The notes beneath the pieces were generated by a model. It saw nothing but the letters and a program-made list of their open reading frames with translations, did no database searches and was not told the origin of the DNA. From NCBI RefSeq assembly GCF_964204645.1, contig NC_134033.1:13208155-13272154 (forward strand): DNA of 64,000 bases, in the 5' to 3' direction. A program made the translations under genes and the position numbers. The stretch comes from Tubulanus polymorphus. Its lineage: Eukaryota > Nemertea > Palaeonemertea > Tubulaniformes > Tubulanidae. This document shows, piece by piece, positions 56,514 through 64,000 of the stretch (its first letter is position 1; each line of letters begins with the position of its first letter).

Positions 56514-59500
56514 TTACCTTTTAAGATAAATCCAGGTGACTTCACTGAATAGATTACCAATAACGAGAATAGTTAGATACACTAACACAACTAGTGAAAC
56601 ATTCATGAGAAGTTGTCGAGTGGCGTTCACGTAAGTTGATGTTGCAGATCTATATCTCAGTACATACTCGTGTTCTTCATAACTGCAAAATACATACCAA
56701 CGATTTTCAGTATTACATGATAAATATCAGCTAGTTATTCAGTATTAAATGAAAAATAATATCATACTGACCCGTTGTACAATTTAGGAATCACTTTAGG
56801 AACGCTACAGCTGGTGAATTTAGCCTGCACTGTTTCGTAACTCCAGCCTTTGCAATGATGTTCTTTACCAGACCATGCACAATACTGGTCGGTAAGTTTA
56901 GCTTCACTTTCACAATGAAGCTGATTGGATTTCTGAAGTAGTATCTGATAATGTTTCAGCCTTGCGTCCAATGATTTCTGATAGAATTTCAATTCAGCGT
57001 TGTTGATTCTGTCAGCGTTTGCCGATATCCGCGTGACGGCAACGCGATGATTTGTCGATAGAGGTGCAACCTGAAAAAGTTTCCATCAATGTACAGTGGA
57101 ACCTCTTTTATACAAATCTTGTGGGCATACCCCGGTGAGTGAATTTGTTGTATTAGACGGATTCTTGATTGATCTCAGCTGGGACATACTGGAAATCATT
57201 CTAATAAACAGGTATCATGTTTAATGGAATCGTATTAACGAGGTTCAACTGTTGATAAATCTTTGCCAAAGAGAACAAACAAGACTTTTCTTAGACCCTT
57301 CTAATGATTCACTAGATAACATTAAACATTCTCACGGAAGTTCTTTACCTTTACTTGAAATAATAAATCATCAACTTACTAATGTCCCGAAGTAACCGAG
57401 CGATTCAAGAGTATCCAATGTAACTAGGCGATCAGCGTGAGTTAGAAATATCACCACTAAACAACTTGTAAAACCAGTTGCAACTAATTTAGGTAGAAAA
57501 TCTGTACTGAATATCTGAAATGCAAACATTATAGATGGTATGGTGATGTTGTATGTTTAAAATCTATATTGAGGGGGCCATTCATAGATAGCAAAATGCA
57601 TTAACTTTTGGTTACTCACCTTCGTCCCAACTTGTTTGAATGCATCTAAACATATCTGATAATATCTCCGCATTTCGAGTTTCTCAGTTTGCGTAGGTCC
57701 GTTGGCAGTCACGCAACAATCGTAATTAACCGGGTAACCGTATAGTATCTCTGTTGCGAACGTGTGAGTGCGAGCGGCTCGATGCAACAACCATAAAACA
57801 TCCAATACAATCAATACAGCCAATACAATATTTGTATCGATGATAACGAACGGCTCTTCCGATTTCGGTGAACTTTGCGCCATGTAATGTTTATATTGCG
57901 TATCGGTATCATTCTCTACGTGGATGAGCCAAACGTTCCTCGGCAAACTGATCATCGCCGGGTTCACAGGCGTGAAGACGAAACCCGGTTTGGTGAGATC
58001 GGGAACAGGAAAATCGGCAACCCTCGGCAACGGAAGATCGGCTCTGATCTTTAAATCTATATCGATGTAGATAGAAGAGTAATCGTATTACCCGTACATG
58101 ATGACACAAGTAGGTCTGTCGATTTACGACGTACTTACCAGCGACTAAGTGGTGATAATTCAGTTCCGTTTCTAATCCGACCCAATCCATGAACTTGCGA
58201 ATCGTATAAATTCGAGAATTGGCACGCGCTGTTCGGACGCTGTCATGAATTATTCTGGCAGCCGATAGCCATTTATTATTTTCAATAGATTTGTAAGTGT
58301 GTCCTATATCCTGTATAAGATTGTAGACCGTTTCTTCAGCATAAATGTTGAACTCAGTTCTGAAAATATAATATTATATATAAGTCGTGCAAACGAGGAG
58401 TAATGGTTTCTTTTCTGGTACAGCGTGGTACAACCTCTACGAATAGAGTAAATTCCCACATACAGCGTACTGGACAACAACAAAAAACACGACTATATTG
58501 AACAGGTAATGATAATATGCCAGTTGGTTTAAAAAGCATCCAAGTACCACTTGTAAACATCTAACAAAAGAGAAAAATTACCTAAACTGCGTGAGTTGTT
58601 GGGATAACTGTTGTATAGATTTTTGAGCATGCTCTATCGCAACTTTTCCAAGAATTAGTCGAGCCCGGCTTTTTGCACTTCTATCGGGGATTTTATTCAT
58701 TGCCTATAAAATGAGAAAAGTTTTAAGCTAGACTTTCGAAGATGAAGGCTTCAGATGGAAATGGGAGAGAATTTTTAGTTGTTTAGAGGGAGTATAATAC
58801 ATGTAAATCATGTGCATATCATAGGTTCCATTTTGAATAGCAACAGTCGATTAGCCAGAAAAGTATGCAATAGTCATACGCAAGAAGGGCGATGCGTACT
58901 TAGAAATCTAGATCTCATACCTGTTCAAAGGATTTATGCATAATCGCCATGTGCTTTTCACATGTTGTCTTTATTTGTTCAGCAACCAGGTTCTGTCTGT
59001 TAAGTTCCCCAACGACGAAAGACTGAATTTTCTTGATCTCCGTTTCCTGGTGAGATGCAATGAGCTCTCGATGACGAGGGTATTGTTGTAAAATGTTGAG
59101 GGCATCACTGTTTATAGCTTTCGTCAACAGGAACAGCGCAGTCAGTGTCATCAGCAATGAAAAGGCTGTTCGATAACCCATGTACAACACAAAGATTACG
59201 AGGTGACTCAACTTGAAATTATTGTCCTTCTGTATGGGGAAAGCTGAAATTAGAAAAGTTGCTGAAATTGAGACTTCATGATCAAGATTGTCCGAATACA
59301 TTCTACGCTAATATGGTTATAAGGGAAACCAGCCAACGACCTACATTTCATACTTTCAAACCACAGGATGGATAAAAAGCATGTCATGACCCAATTAGGG
59401 GCAACAGCATACCATGAATTCATGCGACACATAAACGATAAAAATGAAATGTTTAACTCACGTGATGAGACAAGATTTCCGATGAAAAGAAGAAATATCA

Positions 59501-62500
59501 ATACGCCAGCAGCAACGAGTCCAAAACTGATCATATTTTGTGGCAAAATCATCGGTAATATATGCTCTGGCAACTCACGAGAAATGGGAACTGTTATGAG
59601 AAGAAAATAATTCATAATTATATATAAAAAAGTCCTAATTCAGCGAATAAGGACAGCAATGATAGAATATGTTCCGAGTGGCCTAAAAATGATTTAATTC
59701 CATCGTAAGTCAGAACATCTAATTCCCTGCAATTTTCATATGATGCCAAAACCGTCATTTATAATATGAAATGGTTTAATTGGATGAGTCTTATCATTTA
59801 TATATAATTCTTTTTTCCTTAACCACACATATTGGAAAATTCATTTATTCACCTTTGATTGGTTCTTGTATTTGTTCAGCCGAATGAAACAATGTCAAAA
59901 CCACTTTTCCTTTCTTGTCGTCGATTTCAACTTGATATGTTTTGTTGACACCTTTTTCTCTAGCTGGTATTGAATACAGCAAGTCGAATTGCTTCGGACA
60001 TTGCACGCCAATATCGTGGTAAAACAGATTTACCTTCGGGTTTATTTTGTCCGATATCTTGACTTTGAAAGATCCTGAAATGTATGAAAAATATCTCATC
60101 TAATATCATCCCACAGCTTCAGACATCACGAGCATTCGACCTGTACTAGAAATTAAACAATCGCCTCAACGCCTGTTTACTTACCGGGACACTTTTTAAC
60201 TTGTCCTTTTATTTCTACAACCCATGAATTAGGATTTATCAGAAGACTCCCAGCCAACGTATCCCTTCTAACGAATGTTGGTTTATGGAATGTTTCGATA
60301 ATAGATGTGTCTCCTTCAATGGCAAAATTTAGATACGGAGAATCCTTCCGATTCAATATACGATAAAGGCCATGCTGAAGATACTGAACGTTGAGATCTT
60401 GTAGCGGTTTAAATGGAGATGTATTCGCTAGGACTAACTGCTCCATAATAGTTTCATTACATTTGTAGTTGCCTAAAAATGAAAGATAAAAACAAATATA
60501 ACAATGACTTTTGAAGAAATTATGACGTTTTTGAGATATATCAAACTTACCCCAGTTTTTGGAATTGATGGCAAATGGTTTCAGTGGCTTTACTTTGAGT
60601 GGACTACCGGAAACAGTAACTCGAGCATCTTTCAGTAATGAACCAGAATTGTCATAATATCCAGCACGAAACACTTTACTGTCAACATCACCTTCTACCA
60701 ACGATGGCTGTGGATCAACTTTGGACCCATATCTGACCGTCAAAAAATTGTGCCTGAAAAAAAAAACAATATCGATAGAAAATTCATAAAAACATGTCAC
60801 ACATTGTTAGTTCTTTTTGGATTTATAAAATCTCAAGGCCAGTGATGGGTCATTGAAGCAGTAACTTTTTGGTTATAATTTGGGTCAATTGCATGTTGTG
60901 CACGTCATCGTAGGCTACATTCCTTTCCACATAAAACATGTTTACAAGTCATACTGAGCGATAATGAAAATGGCAATAATCATAATAACGATCGGCTCAT
61001 CAGATATTGGTGAGGATATCAAATGTAAGCATTGTGGTAGCAACGGGCAATATCTGTTAATCTTCCTTTACGAAACATGAATTCAACTTACAATTCCTTG
61101 GTATCCGAAGCATAGCCTCCACTCTGCCTTTTGGTGAGGTTATACTTTTTTACGAGCTTACCATCCTTGTACAATTTATAGTCCAGATCGAACAAAATCT
61201 GGTTCTGCTCGGCTTCGACGTGACAGGTGAACTTCGTCAATTTCTTCGAGAAAATCGGCTTCAGTTTGAATTCTGCTATATTTCCACTGATACACCTAGA
61301 TCATTAGATAAAATATGATTGAACGTGTCTAGAACTGTGCGTGGACGACTTTGACTTGGTAGCGGTTAATTTTTTCCATAGAATAATGTTAGACGTACAT
61401 CACGATAAGGTTTATAATCTTACCTCGTTGGTTTACAATCTTTCGCGTAATATCCACTGCACACATTGGTGCAATTTGCCAATGCACAGCAACTATAACA
61501 ATGCTCCAACCTTGGTGAATAACCATTATCAGATTCATCGGCAGTTACTGCGCATTGATTGTTCAAAGGGTGATTTTCAATCATGGCGCCGCATTGGTTA
61601 CTGCACGTTTGACAGCCAGCACCGAGCCGATCACACCTAAAAACGATGCAATTGAGAAAACCGATGAAGTCCAAAAAATTACTACATATTGTCTCATAAA
61701 CTTTAAATTATTTCTAAACTCATCCTTTGCATCTGAATCAAATAGAAATTATACCTTATAAATGTGTAACATAATCGTTTCTTTTCTTAAGTAGGCACTT
61801 ACAAACTTTACAAGAAAACATAGCAACACATATATCAGGGAATTAGGTTGACAGGTAACGATTGACGAATGACAGTGGCAAACTATTTGAAACTTAGTCG
61901 ACAGTTCAATCCTCAAACTCCTCCATAAGCAAATGATAACTGATGCATTTCAAAAGAAATCAATCATCATTTGAAGAACAAAAAATAACAATGAAGATAG
62001 AAAACTACTAACTATTACTCTGCAACGGAGCCAAGTAGGTATTTCGAGATTAAAGGAAAAAGAAACATAGAAGAGCTGTCACAGCGATAGGACAAGATGC
62101 TGGGAATATTACAATTATAGAATCGAAATCTTCAACTTCATATTCACACCATTGAGGAAATATGATAAACCATCTAAACAGGCTGTATTGAATACTTTTC
62201 TGTCTGACCGATGGGAATGCCGGTATTGTACATGATCAGTCTGCATTCATGATATTTTGCTGGATATCTGGACAATTCAAATATTGATCGGGATGAAATT
62301 ACACTCTCTGGTGGTAAGATGAATCAGCAGCTTAAAAGGTGTACATTACAATATGTTGATAGCCAACCAGTGATCAAAATCCATCAAGCATTGGTGCACC
62401 GTGCACTTCCTTGAATGATACAACAGGTCCTTGCTCCCATAGTCTGCATGCTGTTGATTTTTTTTGTTATTCCCGTTTTTGTATTTCAGGAGTAGGTTTT

Positions 62501-63338
62501 CTCCAACAATCTCTCACCAGTTGTGGCTGGATCGAATTTTCAGCTAGTTATCTGGTGTCAGACAGTGACACCGATGGAAACATCAAAAGATCATCCGTCT
62601 ACGCTCAGCTTGTAACTTCGCTGTTTTCTACCGATACAACTTCCATACCAGTCACGCCGATCGTAACGCTATTGAGCTGTTTTCTTCTTCCGATAAGCGA
62701 GAAGTTTTATACTGGTGATATCTCACCGTAGAATCATCGAAATGTCAATTATCGTAGTTGCGGAGAATAAACCATGTTGTAGATGCGAGCACCGCCGCGC
62801 CGCACAAGGAATTCACCAATGATTGTCTGCTTCAACCTCATTACTTCTGACTACAATAAATCGCACTTATCACAATTTTTGAGACTGCATGAACATGAAA
62901 ACAAATCAGTGAATGGTTAGGCATAAAAGTTGCTAGACACAACACCGAAAGATAATTCAATTATTATGTACGCACCGTGTGAAAAAGCTCGCAGAAGCTT
63001 CAGATGGAATATTTATCACGCTCCATTAATATGCTTACGGAGCGGATGTTAATTGTTTTGTATTTGCTTCACATAAGAAGAAGAGGCGTTTGCGTAAATA
63101 GGAGTGGATGGCTATAAAGTGTATCGTACATACTAATTGAATGATCCCGAAAATAGCGAAAACATCGCGTGTAACTGAAGACATAAAAGATGCAGGGGAA
63201 GCACATCAATAATGAGAAAATACATTCTAACATTGATTCATTGCCATGATCTAACCTGAGATTCCCACATATTCAGGCCGTTTATACCGTACACAAAAAG
63301 CTTCATTGTAAATTCTATCGACATATTCAACTTTAGTT
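56514..63338 (-). CDS. Five-pass membrane protein with cysteine-rich ectodomain, family unassigned (5' end uncertain)
   Basis: Exons, minus strand: 61636-61424, 61295-61092, 60753-60551, 60472-60185, 60074-59853, 59590-59462, 59243-58921, 58703-58582, 58359-58139, 58056-57620, 57514-57380, 57070-56772, 56682-56514 (TAA). All phases agree. Two upstream exons are tentative: 63338-63256 and 62305-62232. They keep phase but no signal peptide was found, so the 5' end is open. The protein (about 1,030 aa as modelled) has a Cys-rich start (CDRLGAGCQTC, then CYSCC) and beta-rich sequence for ~400 aa. Then come helix 1 (LVAAGVLIFLLFIG), a short loop, helix 2 (SLLMTLTALFLL), a ~250-residue coiled loop, helix 3 (VLAVLIVLDVLWLL), a ~60-residue loop, helix 4 (LVATGFTSCLVVIFL), a ~140-residue loop with paired Cys, and helix 5 (VSLVVLVYLTILVIG). 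Layout resembles prominins, but the sequence does not. The last exon could instead splice on at 56518. Confidence 0.65.
62490..62731 (+). CDS. Possible terminal exon of a plus-strand gene
   Basis: A strong 3' splice site (pyrimidine run then TTTCAG) opens an uninterrupted frame to a stop at 62731. AATAAA follows at 62765-62770. Composition is Ser/Thr-rich with one hydrophobic stretch (TPIVTLLSCFLLP). No upstream exon is evident and it overlaps the span of the minus-strand gene, so chance is quite possible. Confidence 0.2.
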
Positions 63339-64000
63339 CTGTAAAAGTTTCGTGACGTAATGCCAAATTTTTCGACGTTTTAGATTTTTCCCGATGGTGA
63401 AATGAAACTATTTGACGAAAAAGACGGTGATTTTGATAGTGATCACGATGATGCAGATGATTATTCTGACAATGGCAATGATGTGGAAAATAGGAAACGT
63501 TCGAAACTTTAACAAAATGCACCTTTCATTTTCAGTAAATACACTTAGTACAGAGCAGTGTATTACACAATGATTCATAGCAGATATCACTTTTTATTTG
63601 TCATCAAAAGTGTTGAGCAACTACATCACAGTTGGTGACGTGAACATTTGTTTTGCATTTTGTGTGCGGGTTTCATTTTGTAGCGCGTGCTTCTTGTCTG
63701 TGAGCTTTGTAGTCTAATTGGTGAATGAGTAGGATGCAGTGGCCATCTTTAACCCCCTCCCGGATGAGCGCATTTACATAAAAAGCCAGGGTTTATATTG
63801 ATAAGTTCTAACTCCTACAACAGCGGATAAAATATGTACGTAGTTTGGTACAATGAAAAACGATACAAAACACCTAAAGTGGGAATACAATCACACACTC
63901 TGTCAGTATCACAAACGTGAGGACACATTCCTGAGGGTGACAAACATTCCGGCCAATAGTCTCATGTAAATAGAATGCACATAGTGTTAAATTCACTGAA
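63339..64000. other. Window edge, nothing recognised
   Basis: No clear exon is visible. If the five-pass membrane protein gene continues upstream, its first exon and promoter would lie here or beyond the window. Confidence 0.4.

Noticed and set aside
56514-61636. HAP2/GCS1 or DC-STAMP-type gamete protein
   Set aside because: Reproductive fusion proteins were considered because of the Cys-rich head. HAP2 has a single C-terminal helix and the DC-STAMP signature is absent, so no name was given.

Overview
This is nuclear DNA from an animal. Genes are split by many GT-AG introns, the sequence is AT-rich, and the space between exons is packed with small inverted-repeat elements, a tRNA-derived SINE, a decayed Penelope-like retroelement and satellite DNA. 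The gene set fits a marine invertebrate, most likely a lophotrochozoan: a mosaic GPCR resembling snail GRL101, an ERICH6/FAM194 protein, a histamine-methyltransferase-like protein, MCM7 and MBLAC1. I cannot name the species. Exon models were built by hand from splice motifs, reading phase and conserved motifs. In the models I call complete, every junction phase agrees and the summed length is a multiple of three.

Layout. 1-5072: tandem array of a ~1.67-1.68 kb repeat, with a 1.17 kb insertion in the second copy. 5.3-5.8 kb: two hairpin elements. 6045-11996 (+): three-exon gene for a CUB / C-type lectin / LDLa / LRR / seven-helix receptor (~1917 aa). 12.0-15.4 kb: gene-poor. 15373-25237 (-): 15-exon FAM194-domain (ERICH6-like) gene, 852 aa. 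26402-29185 (-): two-exon gene for a small secreted, cationic, four-cysteine peptide precursor. Its single coding intron holds an intronless methyltransferase gene on the opposite strand (27415-28314, +). 30391-37723 (+): MCM7, 15 exons, 723 aa, with an E2F-like site upstream. 38990-40731 (-): MBLAC1, five exons, 218 aa, convergent with MCM7. 40.7-50.6 kb: repeat-rich and nearly geneless, ending in a ~58-bp satellite (26 units), a pure AGC tract and a 41-bp repeat. 50.7-52.3 kb (+): broken Penelope-like element with reverse transcriptase and GIY-YIG motifs. 52.3-56.5 kb: nothing recognised. 56514-63338 (-): multi-exon gene for a large five-helix membrane protein with a cysteine-rich ectodomain that I cannot assign to a family; its 5' end is uncertain.

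How the genes relate. MCM7 (replicative helicase) and MBLAC1 (reported as a histone pre-mRNA 3'-end nuclease) both serve S phase. Both also lie close together at human 7q22.1, so their adjacency here looks like old microsynteny. The most novel candidates are the mosaic receptor, the cysteine peptide with a gene nested in its intron, and the unassigned five-pass membrane protein.
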